A stretch of 21,376 nt of DNA from Acidimicrobiaceae bacterium (lineage in GTDB: Bacteria > Actinomycetota > Acidimicrobiia > Acidimicrobiales > Acidimicrobiaceae), in NCBI GenBank assembly GCA_013044365.1, contig JABEUP010000152.1:1-21376 (forward strand). The letters run 5' to 3'. A model generated the notes under the pieces. That model was not told the origin of the DNA and did no database searches. It saw only the letters and a list, made by a program, of their open reading frames with translations. Below are positions 1-8,175 of the stretch, piece by piece. Position 1 is the stretch's first letter. Each line of letters starts with the position of its first letter. Both the position numbers and the translations under genes were made by a program.

Positions 1-26
1 CAGAATGTTGTGATATAGACAACGAG

Positions 27-99
27 TGGAGATGAGGGGACTCGAACCCCTGACCCCCTGCGTGCAAAGCAGGTGCTCTACCAGCTGAGCTACATCCCC
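27..99 (-). tRNA. tRNA-Ala (anticodon TGC)
   Basis: The reverse complement folds as a full 73-nt cloverleaf: acceptor arm GGGGATG paired with CATCTCC, D arm, anticodon stem CCTGC/GCAGG around a loop with TGC, and a T arm with TTCGAGT. The acceptor stem has the G3-U70 wobble that marks alanine tRNAs. The discriminator base is A and no CCA is encoded. It lies 11 nt downstream of tRNA-Ile on the same strand. The gyrA - DUF3566 - tRNA-Ile - tRNA-Ala order is the one known in actinobacteria. Confidence 0.97.
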
Positions 100-110
100 G
101 TAATTATGAA

Positions 111-187
111 TGGTGGGGCTAGCTGGAATCGAACCAGCGACCTCAGCATTATCAGTGCTGCGCTCTAACCGGCTGAGCTATAGCCCC
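111..187 (-). tRNA. tRNA-Ile (anticodon GAT), with encoded CCA
   Basis: The reverse complement gives a standard cloverleaf: acceptor GGGGCTA with TAGCCCC, anticodon stem CAGCA/TGCTG around loop CTGATAA (anticodon GAT), and T loop TTCGATT. The 3' CCA is encoded at 111-113, unlike in the neighbouring tRNA-Ala, so the mature body without CCA is 114-187. It sits 31 nt after the stop of the DUF3566 gene and is probably co-transcribed with tRNA-Ala. Confidence 0.97.
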
Positions 188-218
188 ATTTACGTCCTAG
201 ACAGACTAGATGGCAATT

Positions 219-698
219 CTAAAGTTTCGTGTCATCCAATCCGACGAGAACAGATATCCCACCCACATATTCTGCCGCCAGGTTAAACATCATTGCACCA
301 ACAAATGTGACAATTGTAGCAATCACCGCCCAGACAATTCCAAATGCCGCAGCAACAACGAGTAGGGTATTTCCCGATACATGGTAGGTTGCAGATCCGA
401 TTAGCTGATCAATGAAATGGTTCAGTTTCAGTATTAGGCCGGAATCACCCGCAAAACTCCAAACCACACTACCGGCAATCAGAAAAACGATCAAAATAGT
501 TATGTAGAACAAAAATGAAACCTTGGCCAGAGACACCGCAGAAATGGCCAGTATTTTGCGCCGCTGGACTCCTCTAACACTTCGACCGCTGACAGATTTT
601 CCGAGCGCTTTCTTTCGTACCCGAGAACGGGAAAGAGCGCTGGTCCTCGACGGTCCTCGACGGCTACCTGTATTCTTATCTACTGAAGACGCGGTCAT
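219..698 (-). CDS. DUF3566 membrane protein downstream of gyrA
   Basis: A 159-residue protein in the position of the DUF3566 gene that follows gyrA in actinobacteria. The first third is Ser/Arg/Lys-rich and probably cytoplasmic. Two hydrophobic helices follow, one with the core YITILIVFLIAG and one beginning LLVVAAAFGIVWAV. The C-terminus has the family-like pattern of an N in the membrane segment (MMFNLAAEYVGG) followed by a short polar end. The frame stays open upstream to a TTG at 806, giving 195 residues, but that start has no ribosome site and the extra 36 residues look unlike the family. The ATG at 698 has AGAAAGG about 16 nt upstream, a long spacing, so the start is uncertain. Function is unknown; in mycobacteria relatives have been linked to the cell-division and growth machinery, which I treat as suggestive only. 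Confidence 0.8.
   Translation of the reverse strand: MTASSVDKNTGSRRGPSRTSALSRSRVRKKALGKSVSGRSVRGVQRRKILAISAVSLAKVSFLFYITILIVFLIAGSVVWSFAGDSGLILKLNHFIDQLIGSATYHVSGNTLLVVAAAFGIVWAVIATIVTFVGAMMFNLAAEYVGGISVLVGLDDTKL
642..663. repeat. 10-bp tandem repeat (2.2 copies) inside the DUF3566 gene
   Basis: The unit ggtcctcgac occurs at 642-651 and 652-661 and is followed by a partial third copy (gg). It lies in the Arg/Ser-rich N-terminal part of the DUF3566 gene. The unit length is not a multiple of three, so gain or loss of a unit would shift the frame. Confidence 0.8.
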
Positions 699-812
699 AT
701 GAATTACGGCTGAACCTTTCTGCCCTACAAAACACCCACCAAAGTCGCCCAACACTAATTGACTATTAGCCAAAGTTACAAAATCATATCCAATGATTTG
801 TAACAAAAGATA

Positions 813-3284
813 TCACTCTTCAATATCGAGTCCCATCAATACGGGTGCAACCGAAGCAACGGTTTCACCAGCAGCAAGATTGATGATGTGGACTCCGGTT
901 GCATCCCTTCCCTGCAAAGCGACTTCACGGACACTGGTCCGAATGGTCACACCCAGGGATGAAACCAGTAGCACCTCATCATCCTCACCCACGGTAAATG
1001 CGGAAATCAATTCGCCTTTTGCCTGAGTCAGCCTTATAGCCCTTACACCTTGACCACCTCTGGATTGTGCGGTGAACAGGCTGACTTTGGTCCTCTTACC
1101 GTATCCACCTTCTGTCACCAGCAATACCTGTAGGTCATCCTGAGCAACCAGGCAATCCACCACTTCGTCTCTGAATCGCAGCTTCATGCCTCGGACTCCC
1201 GACGCATCGCGGCCAACAGACCTCACTTCTTCAAGTGAAAAACGGATTGCGGAACCCATTCTTGAAAACATCAACAAATCAACCACCTTGGGAGCCACAA
1301 TCACTCTCACGAGCTCATCTCCATCCCTCAAGGACAGGGCTATAAAACCATCCCGGCGGGATTTGTCGTATTCAGAGAAGACCGTCTTTTTAACAAGGCC
1401 GGCCTTTGTTACGAACACCAAAAAGGTTTGGTCATCATATGACCGGGTGTCCAGCACCGTTGCAATAGTCTCCCCTGGCGAAAGTGGGAGCAGATTTACG
1501 ATCGCGGTTCCTCGAGCAGTCCGCTCCTTCACGGGAATCTCGTGAACCTTCAGACGGTAAACCTTTCCTTTGTTCGAAAAGAACAGCAAATAGGAGTGGG
1601 TCATGGTGTTGATCACCTGGGTTACGAGATCCTCCTCTTTGACTTTGGCCCCCTTAACTCCTCTGCCACCCCGACCTTGAGTTCTAAACGCATCCGAAGA
1701 CATCGCCTTTATGTAGCCAGCTTTGGTCATCATGACTACCATCGGCTCGTCTTCGATGAGATCTTCGAGTCCAATTTCTCCAATATCATTGGTAATAGCG
1801 GAACGCCTGGGTTCGCCGTACGCTTCTTTAGTTGCGTTCAGTTCACTCTTGATCACTTCGTGAAGTCGAACTGGATCCGCGAGGATACCCTCAAGCTCAG
1901 CAATCGCCTGATGCAGAGCAGCCATCTCATTCTCAAGTTCTGTCCTGCCGAGCCTGGTCAACCGACCAAGGGTCATGTCGAGGATATGGTTGGCTTGAAC
2001 CTCGGAGAACAAAAATGGCTCTGCCATAAGTCCGCTACGAGCCGCAGGCCTGTCATCTGACCCTCTTATGAGAGCAATAACCGCATCCAACTGATCGATA
2101 CACCGAAGGAGACCTTCGATTATGTGTGCTCTTTCGCGCGCCTTGCGAAGACGGGTCTCGGAACGTCTAGTAACGACTTCCACTTGATGATCAACGTAGG
2201 CCGTAAGTGCCTGAGCAAGATTCAGGGTACGGGGAACGCCGTCTACCAGCGCAAGCATGTTGACCGAAAAGGTCGACTGCATAGGGGTGTACTTGAAAAG
2301 GTTGTTCAAAACTACATTTGGATTGGCATCCCGTTTTAGATCAATAACAAGTTTGTTGACCCTGCCGGCCGAATCGTTTTGGGTCTCCCGAATACCATCG
2401 AGGTCTTTGCCATTGACAAGTTCCGCAATCTTTCGTTCGATCTGTTCCACCGAAGTTTGATACGGGATCTCCGTTACTACGATACGGTTGCCGCCGGTTT
2501 TCGTTGTTTCAATATTTGCTAACGCCCGGGTTTTGATCGATCCCTTTCCGGTTCGATAGGCATCATGAATCCCTTGTCGGCCAAAAATCTGACCGCCGGT
2601 TGGAAAATCCGGTCCATGTACGAATCGCATTAGATCATCCGGGGTAGCCGAAGGATTGTCGATCAAATAAATGGTCGCGTCAATCACCTCTCCGAGATTA
2701 TGCGGTGGAATGTTTGTGGCCATTCCGACCGCTATACCTTGCGAACCGTTCACCAAAAGGTTTGGAAATCTCGCGGGAAGTACCGTCGGCTCTTGCTCGG
2801 ATCCGTCGTAGTTGGCAATGAAATCAACAGTTCCCTCATCAATCCCTGCCATAAGCTGAAGACTTAATGGGGCTAGCCGGCATTCTGTGTATCTCGAAGC
2901 CGCTGGTCCGGTCTCCGGATCAGGCGATCCGAAGTTGCCGTGACCATCGATCAAAGGGTGTCTAAGTGAAAAGTCCTGCACCATGCGTGCAAGCGCGTCA
3001 TATATAGCTGAATCACCGTGAGGGTGGAATTTCCCCATTACATCACCCACAACTTTGGAGCACTTCACGTGGGGTCTGTCTGGCCTTATGCCCTCAGAGA
3101 ACATCGAGTACAAAATTCTGCGATGGACAGGCTTCAGTCCGTCACGGGCATCTGGAAGAGCCCGGGAGACAATCACCGACATCGAATACTCCAGGAAGGA
3201 CCGTTCCATTTCCTCCTGAATCTCAATTGGCTCAATTACACCAACAAACAGCCCGTTGGAATCATTTCTGTTATCAGGACTCAA
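813..3284 (-). CDS. gyrA: DNA gyrase subunit A
   Basis: The breakage-reunion subunit of gyrase (A2B2), which introduces negative supercoils using ATP hydrolysed by GyrB. The 823-residue length is normal. The N-terminal winged-helix/tower region carries the catalytic tyrosine Y132 in AASRYTE. The quinolone-determining segment HGDSAIYD keeps the susceptible-type residues S92 and D96 (E. coli S83 and D87). The C-terminal beta-pinwheel begins after about residue 510 and holds the GyrA box QGRGGRG at 536-542, which marks gyrase rather than topoisomerase IV. The start is TTG at 3284; AGAGGA lies 6 nt upstream, whereas the nearby ATG at 3289 hits a stop after two codons. It follows gyrB by 23 nt and is surely co-transcribed with it. 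The product ends in an acidic DIEE. Confidence 0.98.
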   Translation of the reverse strand: MSPDNRNDSNGLFVGVIEPIEIQEEMERSFLEYSMSVIVSRALPDARDGLKPVHRRILYSMFSEGIRPDRPHVKCSKVVGDVMGKFHPHGDSAIYDALARMVQDFSLRHPLIDGHGNFGSPDPETGPAASRYTECRLAPLSLQLMAGIDEGTVDFIANYDGSEQEPTVLPARFPNLLVNGSQGIAVGMATNIPPHNLGEVIDATIYLIDNPSATPDDLMRFVHGPDFPTGGQIFGRQGIHDAYRTGKGSIKTRALANIETTKTGGNRIVVTEIPYQTSVEQIERKIAELVNGKDLDGIRETQNDSAGRVNKLVIDLKRDANPNVVLNNLFKYTPMQSTFSVNMLALVDGVPRTLNLAQALTAYVDHQVEVVTRRSETRLRKARERAHIIEGLLRCIDQLDAVIALIRGSDDRPAARSGLMAEPFLFSEVQANHILDMTLGRLTRLGRTELENEMAALHQAIAELEGILADPVRLHEVIKSELNATKEAYGEPRRSAITNDIGEIGLEDLIEDEPMVVMMTKAGYIKAMSSDAFRTQGRGGRGVKGAKVKEEDLVTQVINTMTHSYLLFFSNKGKVYRLKVHEIPVKERTARGTAIVNLLPLSPGETIATVLDTRSYDDQTFLVFVTKAGLVKKTVFSEYDKSRRDGFIALSLRDGDELVRVIVAPKVVDLLMFSRMGSAIRFSLEEVRSVGRDASGVRGMKLRFRDEVVDCLVAQDDLQVLLVTEGGYGKRTKVSLFTAQSRGGQGVRAIRLTQAKGELISAFTVGEDDEVLLVSSLGVTIRTSVREVALQGRDATGVHIINLAAGETVASVAPVLMGLDIEE

Positions 3285-3290
3285 TTCATA

Positions 3291-3296
3291 TCCTCT
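3291..3296 (-). promoter_or_regulatory. Ribosome binding site fixing the TTG start of gyrA
   Basis: Read on the minus strand this is AGAGGA, 6 nt before the TTG at 3284-3282. It lies in the 23-nt gyrB-gyrA gap. An overlapping ATG (3289-3287) is out of frame and terminates at once, so the TTG is the credible start. Confidence 0.75.
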
Positions 3297-3307
3297 TTAG
3301 TTCTGCT

Positions 3308-5260
3308 TTAAATATCTAAGAATCGCACGTCTTTGGCGTTGGTTTGAATGAAACGTCTCCTGGATTCGACATCTTCGCCCATAAGTACCGAACACACGTC
3401 ATCCGCAAGTGCGGCCTGGTCGGCATTTATCTGCAATAGCGATCGTTTGGAAACTTCCATAGTGGTATCTCTTAGTTCGTCGAAATCCATTTCACCAAGA
3501 CCCTTGAGGCGTTGGAACTCCGCTTTATGGTTTGGGTGTTCAATAAAAAAAGCCGTCTTAGCATTGTCGTCTTTGAGGTATACCTTTTCTTTGCCCACCA
3601 AAGTCGAGTACAAAGGCGGCTGTGCAACATATACAAAACCACCTTCCACCAATGGCTTCATCTGGCGAAAGAAAAAAGTTAACAGGAGCGTTCGAATGTG
3701 AGAGCCGTCCACATCCGCATCGGCCAAAATGATGATCTTGTGATAACGGATTTTTGCCACGTCAAAATCATCGGACAGGCCTGCTCCAATTGCGGAAATC
3801 AGGGCCTGGATCTCCGTGTTCTTCAACATTTTGTCGACGCGGGCTCTCTCAACATTGAGAATCTTTCCGCGGATTGGGAGAATCGCTTGAGTTCTAGGAT
3901 CCCTGGCGTCCTTTGCGGATCCGCCAGCTGAGTTTCCCTCCACGATAAAAATCTCTGACTCACGGGGATCCTTTGACGAGCAGTCAACCAGCTTTCCGGG
4001 AAGCCCGGCCCCCTCGAGCGCCGATTTACGTCTTGTTAGGTCTCGTGCCTGACGGGCAGCGACTCTCGCACGGGCTGCGATAATCGCCTTCTGGACTATC
4101 TGGGAGCCTTCGCGGGGATTTTCTTCCAACCACTCTGCCAGCTTCTCATTAGTCGATTTTTCGACCAGTGATCTTATCGAGACATTACCCAGCTTCCCCT
4201 TTGTCTGGCCCTCAAACTGGGGATTTTGCAACCTTACTGCAATGATCGCCGTAAGACCCTCTCTGATGTCTTCTCCCTGAAGATTTTCATCCTTCTCTTT
4301 TAGAAGGCTTTTCCCCCGGGCATATTTATTTACGACGTTTGTCAGCGCCTTGCGGAAACCTTCTTCATGCATTCCTCCGTCAATGGTCGCAATTCCATTT
4401 GCAAACGAGTGGATCGATTCGTAGAATCCGGTATTCCATTGGAATGAGACCTCGACCTCCTGGACCTCCTCTGCTTGTGAAAAGTAGCCCACTTTTCTAA
4501 AAAGAGCTTCCTTGGAATGGTTCAAGTGGCGTACGTAATCGATAATCCCGCCGTCATATTTGAAAGTTACCGTCTGTTCTTTCCCGTTACGTTGATCCTC
4601 GAACTGAATCTCAAGACTTTTATTGAGAAAGGCCATCGTCTGTAGTCTTTCGGTTATCGTTTGAGCCCTGAAATCTATCTCTTCGAATATGGTGGGATCT
4701 GGCCAGAAAGTCACCGTTGTACCGTGTTTGCGGCCCTTGGACTTGCCTACTACTTCCAGCGGGCCAGCGGGCGAACCACCATCTTTGAACTCCATTTGAT
4801 AGGTGTTGCCATCCCTGTCTATTTCAAGCAAAAGTCTTTCGGAAAGCGCATTGACCACCGAAACGCCAACTCCGTGCAGACCGCCGGAAACCTTGTAACC
4901 GCTGCCGCCAAATTTTCCGCCGGCGTGCAAAACTGTAAGTACTATTTCAGCGGCACTTTTGTCTTCGTATTGCGGATGTTTGTCCACTGGAATCCCGCGA
5001 CCGTTGTCAGCCACCCGACATGACCCGTCCGGTAAAATTATGACCCTGATTTTGTCGCAGTGTCCTGCCATTGCCTCGTCTATGGCGTTATCCACGACCT
5101 CCCAAACCAAGTGGTGAAGTCCAGATGGTCCGGTGGAACCAATATACATTCCCGGTCGCAGTCGAACGGGCTCAAGACCCTCCAAAACTGTTATTGCTTC
5201 GGCATTGTAACTGTTATCGTTTGTTATAGACCCATCTTGAAGATTGGCGTTCATCGCCAT
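3308..5260 (-). CDS. gyrB: DNA gyrase subunit B
   Basis: The ATPase subunit of gyrase, 650 residues, the usual size for the short (non-proteobacterial) GyrB. The GHKL ATPase domain has the catalytic-base segment EVVDNAIDEA (E54), the nucleotide-binding motif DNGRGIP (D85) and the glycine-rich lid GGLHGVGVSVVNAL at 126-139. The transducer domain follows. The TOPRIM metal site is E441 in VEGNSAGG plus D514/D516 in ADADVDGS. The C-terminal part has RLKGLGEM at 584-591. The start ATG at 5260 has GAAAGG about 9 nt upstream; a second ATG two codons later is also possible. The order dciA-gyrB-gyrA on one strand matches mycobacteria. Confidence 0.98.
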   Translation of the reverse strand: MAMNANLQDGSITNDNSYNAEAITVLEGLEPVRLRPGMYIGSTGPSGLHHLVWEVVDNAIDEAMAGHCDKIRVIILPDGSCRVADNGRGIPVDKHPQYEDKSAAEIVLTVLHAGGKFGGSGYKVSGGLHGVGVSVVNALSERLLLEIDRDGNTYQMEFKDGGSPAGPLEVVGKSKGRKHGTTVTFWPDPTIFEEIDFRAQTITERLQTMAFLNKSLEIQFEDQRNGKEQTVTFKYDGGIIDYVRHLNHSKEALFRKVGYFSQAEEVQEVEVSFQWNTGFYESIHSFANGIATIDGGMHEEGFRKALTNVVNKYARGKSLLKEKDENLQGEDIREGLTAIIAVRLQNPQFEGQTKGKLGNVSIRSLVEKSTNEKLAEWLEENPREGSQIVQKAIIAARARVAARQARDLTRRKSALEGAGLPGKLVDCSSKDPRESEIFIVEGNSAGGSAKDARDPRTQAILPIRGKILNVERARVDKMLKNTEIQALISAIGAGLSDDFDVAKIRYHKIIILADADVDGSHIRTLLLTFFFRQMKPLVEGGFVYVAQPPLYSTLVGKEKVYLKDDNAKTAFFIEHPNHKAEFQRLKGLGEMDFDELRDTTMEVSKRSLLQINADQAALADDVCSVLMGEDVESRRRFIQTNAKDVRFLDI

Positions 5261-5334
5261 TCGAATCGACCTTTCGGCATAAGCATAGATAAAGAGAAAC
5301 TGCTGAAAAGGGAAGGAGAAGCTCTCATATGAGT

Positions 5335-5682
5335 CTAGCCCAAGTACCTAAACCGTCGGGCATAACCGGGACCTGTTTTAACTTCTATTTTGTGCACTAC
5401 CTGCGTCTTTAGAAAACCATTGATGAGATTCACGATAGATGGGCCATTCAGTGACAGTTCCTTGGCCACGGTAGGATTTGCCGCCGCGACGATTAGCAGG
5501 TTGTCTTGAATTGACAACGGCTTGCTTTGGGTTGCCAGATACTCGCCTACCACGTCTGGCCATCTGTCGAATATTTCGTGAGTGGAGGTATTGGCTGGCA
5601 TTCTCATAGATTTTGCCAGTGACTGGAGGGTCTCTTTTATTTGTGGAATTTCTTCGTTATTTGGCTTTCTGATCAGATACAT
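5335..5682 (-). CDS. dciA: DciA-type helicase operator (DUF721 family)
   Basis: A 115-residue protein between recF and gyrB, exactly where the DUF721 gene (Rv0004 in M. tuberculosis) sits. DciA interacts with the replicative helicase DnaB and assists its loading in the many bacteria that lack DnaC or DnaI. The DUF721 core is visible: a Trp in the segment IFDRWPDVVGEYLATQSKP (about residues 37-55), then a beta-rich part with DNLLIVAAANPTVAKEL and a C-terminal helix leading to the usual basic end. The core looks like a KH-like fold by family analogy. The start ATG at 5682 has only a weak purine site upstream; I see no better in-frame start. The 37-nt gap to recF suggests the same operon. Confidence 0.85.
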   Translation of the reverse strand: MYLIRKPNNEEIPQIKETLQSLAKSMRMPANTSTHEIFDRWPDVVGEYLATQSKPLSIQDNLLIVAAANPTVAKELSLNGPSIVNLINGFLKTQVVHKIEVKTGPGYARRFRYLG

Positions 5683-5719
5683 GACTTACCAAGCGTTGCA
5701 TACTTTTAGAGAAAGTCTC

Positions 5720-6808
5720 TCATTTAACAGTATCAACAAGCGTGCCTTGCTTAACGTGTATTTTCAAGGTCGGCTCCAGAATTTCCGGAATGTTGCCCGT
5801 AGTCGTCAAAATCGTCTGTGTTGCTGAAACCGAATTCAGAATTGCCTCGCTTCGCTGGAAATCCAGTTCCGAAAATACGTCGTCGAGCAGGAGAATCGGA
5901 TCTTCGCCAACCGTGTCCCTGTATAGAGCATGAAAAGCCACTTTCAGCGCGTAGGCGGCTGTTCTTTGCTCCCCCTGCGAGCCATTATGTCTGACCGGAT
6001 GAGTGTCTAAATCAATCTCCAACTCATCGCGATGAGGTCCAATTCCATTTGCCTGCCGTCTGAGATCATCTTTTCTGGTATCAACCAGACCGCGATAGAG
6101 GTCGCCAGTCCAGCTGCATTTATAACTCATTGCCACCATCTCACTTTTGCCGGAGATTCTTCTGTATGCCTCGGTGACATAAGGGCCCATCATCTCTAAA
6201 AGCTCACGTCGCAATTCAACCAACTTCGATCCGTATAAACTTAACTGTTGGTCCCAGACATCCAGTGTTGCTCCAATGTCTGGGGTCAGCACCCCACCGC
6301 TTTGTTTGAGCAGTACTCCCCGTTGTCTAAGCACCTTCTCCAGACTCGAAATAATCGATGATCCCCTTGGAAAAAGCATGGCCACGCACTGGTCCATATA
6401 ATCACGCCTGACTGAAGGCGCTCCGCGTATAACTTCAATGTCGTGTGCGGCAAAAATAGTGACTGGTATAATCCTGCTCGCCTCGGCAACTCTAGAAAGC
6501 GGCTGTTTATTAACCACAAAACGGTCGCGTCCGACTTTGGTCATTGAAGTCTCCACCAGGATATCTCTCTGATGCGAGCTTTCGAAATTTCCCCTGATTA
6601 CCGTCTCGCCGCTTTCGTATCCAATAACGGCCTCTTTGGTTGCTCCGCGGAACGACTTCTTTGTTGCCAGGAATCCAATTGCTTCCAGCAAAGACGTTTT
6701 GCCTTGGCCGTTATCCCCGATAACCACAGTTACCCCGGCTGATTTCGGCTCGAATATCAACTCTTTGTAGTTGCGGAAGTCGTGAAGTTCCAGCCGTTTT
6801 ATAATCAT
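5720..6808 (-). CDS. recF: DNA replication and repair protein RecF
   Basis: An SMC-like ATPase that recognises gapped DNA and helps load RecA with RecO and RecR. The length of 362 residues is typical. Walker A is GDNGQGKTS at residues 31-39. Walker B with the D-loop is in LLLDDVFSELD at about 306-316, and the N-terminal strand IKRLELHDFRNY is characteristic of the family. The signature-type segment lies upstream of Walker B around GSQGEQRTAAYALKVA. The start ATG at 6808 is 23 nt after the dnaN stop, in the standard dnaA-dnaN-recF operon order. The upstream ribosome site is weak, so translation may be coupled to dnaN. Confidence 0.97.
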   Translation of the reverse strand: MIIKRLELHDFRNYKELIFEPKSAGVTVVIGDNGQGKTSLLEAIGFLATKKSFRGATKEAVIGYESGETVIRGNFESSHQRDILVETSMTKVGRDRFVVNKQPLSRVAEASRIIPVTIFAAHDIEVIRGAPSVRRDYMDQCVAMLFPRGSSIISSLEKVLRQRGVLLKQSGGVLTPDIGATLDVWDQQLSLYGSKLVELRRELLEMMGPYVTEAYRRISGKSEMVAMSYKCSWTGDLYRGLVDTRKDDLRRQANGIGPHRDELEIDLDTHPVRHNGSQGEQRTAAYALKVAFHALYRDTVGEDPILLLDDVFSELDFQRSEAILNSVSATQTILTTTGNIPEILEPTLKIHVKQGTLVDTVK

Positions 6809-6831
6809 CTATCAGCCCGGATGTTTATTGA

Positions 6832-7935
6832 TTAGAACCTGATCGGCATAAGAAGGTAGGTATAGCTGTTGTCATCTGAATTAGAAATGCAGGCCGCCTT
6901 GTTCATCTCGGTGAATTCCATTGCCACGGTTTCAGATGCTACCCCTTCGGCTCCATCCAAAAGGAGGTCCGGATCAAAAGCAATAGTAAAAGACTCTCCG
7001 ACGAATATTCCATCGATATCTTCGGTTGCCTGGCCGACTTGCGGAGAACGGACGCTTAGTTTCACTGAACCCTCTTCAATATCCATTCTAAGGTGGGTGA
7101 CTTCCCTGTTTTCCTTCGCCATAATCCTGAGCCGTCTGACTGATTCGAGAAAAGCCTTTTTCTCAACAATGAGCCGTCTTGGGTATGACGCCTGCAAAAT
7201 CTGACGATAGTCACGGTACTTCTCTTCGATCAGCCTTGTTGTCAGGCTGATATCTCCGATATTAAATATTGCGTCCTTGCTGCCAATTTCTACTGACAGG
7301 TGGTTCGACGGATTCTGTTGGTAACTGAGGACCTTCTCCAGCTCACTTAGAGCCCGAGCGGGAACGATTACCTCTGCTTCGGCTCCGAGAACATTCATGC
7401 CGGCGATGTCCCTAATTGCCAGCCGCATACCGTCTGTGGCCACCATCCTTAGCCCGCCATCAATGGCCGCAAAAAGAACTCCTGTGTACATAACGTCTCT
7501 GGCGTCGTCTTTTGCCGCAGCCCTGATTACCTGTCGAAGACCTTCTTTGAAACTTTCCTCATTAACCGTAACCATGTCACCAGACGGGCTTTTCACAAAA
7601 GGTGGCTCAATGTCCAATAGAGTTTGAATTATGAATTTTGATCGGCTCCCAATTACTTCTGCTGATGAGTCGTCAGATGTAAATTCAACCAGCCCTTCCG
7701 GTAAAGACTTTATAAGGTTTGTAGTTAAAGCCGATGGCAGGATCACGGTTCCATCTTCAATTCCCATCACTTGCAACGAAACCTCGATGAGAAGGTCTGA
7801 GTCTTTTCCAGAGATCTGTAAATTAGCTCCCTCAAGGGATAGTCTCACACCTGGCGTCATGCCCGAGCGCGACGGTGCTCTGCCAGCAATGTTGAGTGCC
7901 TCAAAAAGAGCGTTTTTCTCGCAATGGAATTTCAC
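6832..7935 (-). CDS. dnaN: DNA polymerase III subunit beta (sliding clamp)
   Basis: The homodimeric ring clamp that tethers the replicative polymerase and recruits partner proteins. The 367 residues fit three clamp domains of about 120 residues each. The N-terminus MKFHCEKNALFEAL and the C-terminal MPIRF are typical clamp ends. The start is GTG at 7935, supported by AGAAAGG 7 nt upstream. Its 5' side faces the origin gap that it shares with dnaA. The TATATA-rich stretch just upstream could act as a -10 element for a dnaN promoter, or as the unwinding element, or both. Confidence 0.97.
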   Translation of the reverse strand: MKFHCEKNALFEALNIAGRAPSRSGMTPGVRLSLEGANLQISGKDSDLLIEVSLQVMGIEDGTVILPSALTTNLIKSLPEGLVEFTSDDSSAEVIGSRSKFIIQTLLDIEPPFVKSPSGDMVTVNEESFKEGLRQVIRAAAKDDARDVMYTGVLFAAIDGGLRMVATDGMRLAIRDIAGMNVLGAEAEVIVPARALSELEKVLSYQQNPSNHLSVEIGSKDAIFNIGDISLTTRLIEEKYRDYRQILQASYPRRLIVEKKAFLESVRRLRIMAKENREVTHLRMDIEEGSVKLSVRSPQVGQATEDIDGIFVGESFTIAFDPDLLLDGAEGVASETVAMEFTEMNKAACISNSDDNSYTYLLMPIRF

Positions 7936-7948
7936 AACTCAACCTTTC

Positions 7949-7980
7949 TTATTTATATATAAAAAGCTAATAACTGTAAT
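7949..7980. promoter_or_regulatory. AT-rich candidate DNA unwinding element / dnaN leader
   Basis: Nearly pure A/T, including TTATTTATATATAAAAA, and it directly borders the DnaA-box array. On the minus strand TATATA could also serve as a dnaN -10 element about 20-30 nt before the GTG start. The sequence alone cannot separate the two roles. Confidence 0.5.
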
Positions 7981-7986
7981 AGGTGC

Positions 7987-8071
7987 TGTGAATTGTGGAA
8001 AAGATAGTTAAAATCCTGAGTAAACAGTGTAAATAAATTATGAACAAAGTACATCTTTTCCACAATTCACA
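7987..8071. repeat. Perfect 19-bp inverted repeat carrying DnaA boxes
   Basis: Positions 7987-8005 are the exact reverse complement of 8053-8071, separated by 47 nt. Each arm contains one DnaA box (TTTTCCACA in its forward sense) followed directly by ATTCACA. The core CACAATTCA recurs a third time at 8145-8153. The symmetry is far longer than the 9-bp boxes themselves. Confidence 0.9.
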
Positions 8072-8166
8072 CAACCTTTATGAGCGCCCCTGTGGAAGAG
8101 ATAGATTAACCTATGGTTTTTCAACACAATATCCACTCATTTGTCACAATTCATACACACCTTTAT
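8061..8166. repeat. Imperfect direct repeat in the origin
   Basis: Positions 8061-8081 and 8145-8166 both read CACAATTCA, a few A/C-rich bases, then ACCTTTAT. One copy has an extra base and one substitution. They are 84 nt apart, about eight helical turns. Only the first copy has the upstream TTTTC that completes a DnaA box. Confidence 0.75.
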
Positions 8167-8175
8167 CAACACCTA

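Larger units (their letters stand above)
7936..8175. other. Probable oriC: dnaN-dnaA intergenic region
   Basis: A 240-nt gene-free gap. Next to dnaN (7949-7980) lies an extremely AT-rich stretch, about 4 G/C in 32 nt, a candidate duplex-unwinding element. Two exact TTTTCCACA DnaA boxes lie in opposite orientation at 7994-8002 (minus) and 8056-8064 (plus). Near-boxes with one mismatch lie at 8091-8099 (minus), 8118-8126 (plus) and 8163-8171 (plus, TTATCAACA). In mycobacteria and streptomycetes the origin is in this same gap, so I infer oriC here. A second cluster of boxes precedes dnaA. Confidence 0.8.

Noticed and set aside
1542..2060. Long rightward open frame antisense to gyrA
   Set aside because: A shadow of gyrA; composition is unlike a real protein and no start signal is present.
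5088..5096. TTATCCACG inside gyrB, considered as a DnaA box
   Set aside because: A single one-mismatch site within a conserved coding region, with no companion boxes nearby.
5326..5335. Palindrome CTCATATGAG between gyrB and dciA
   Set aside because: Only 10 bp and of low complexity, with no conserved partner; chance is a sufficient explanation.
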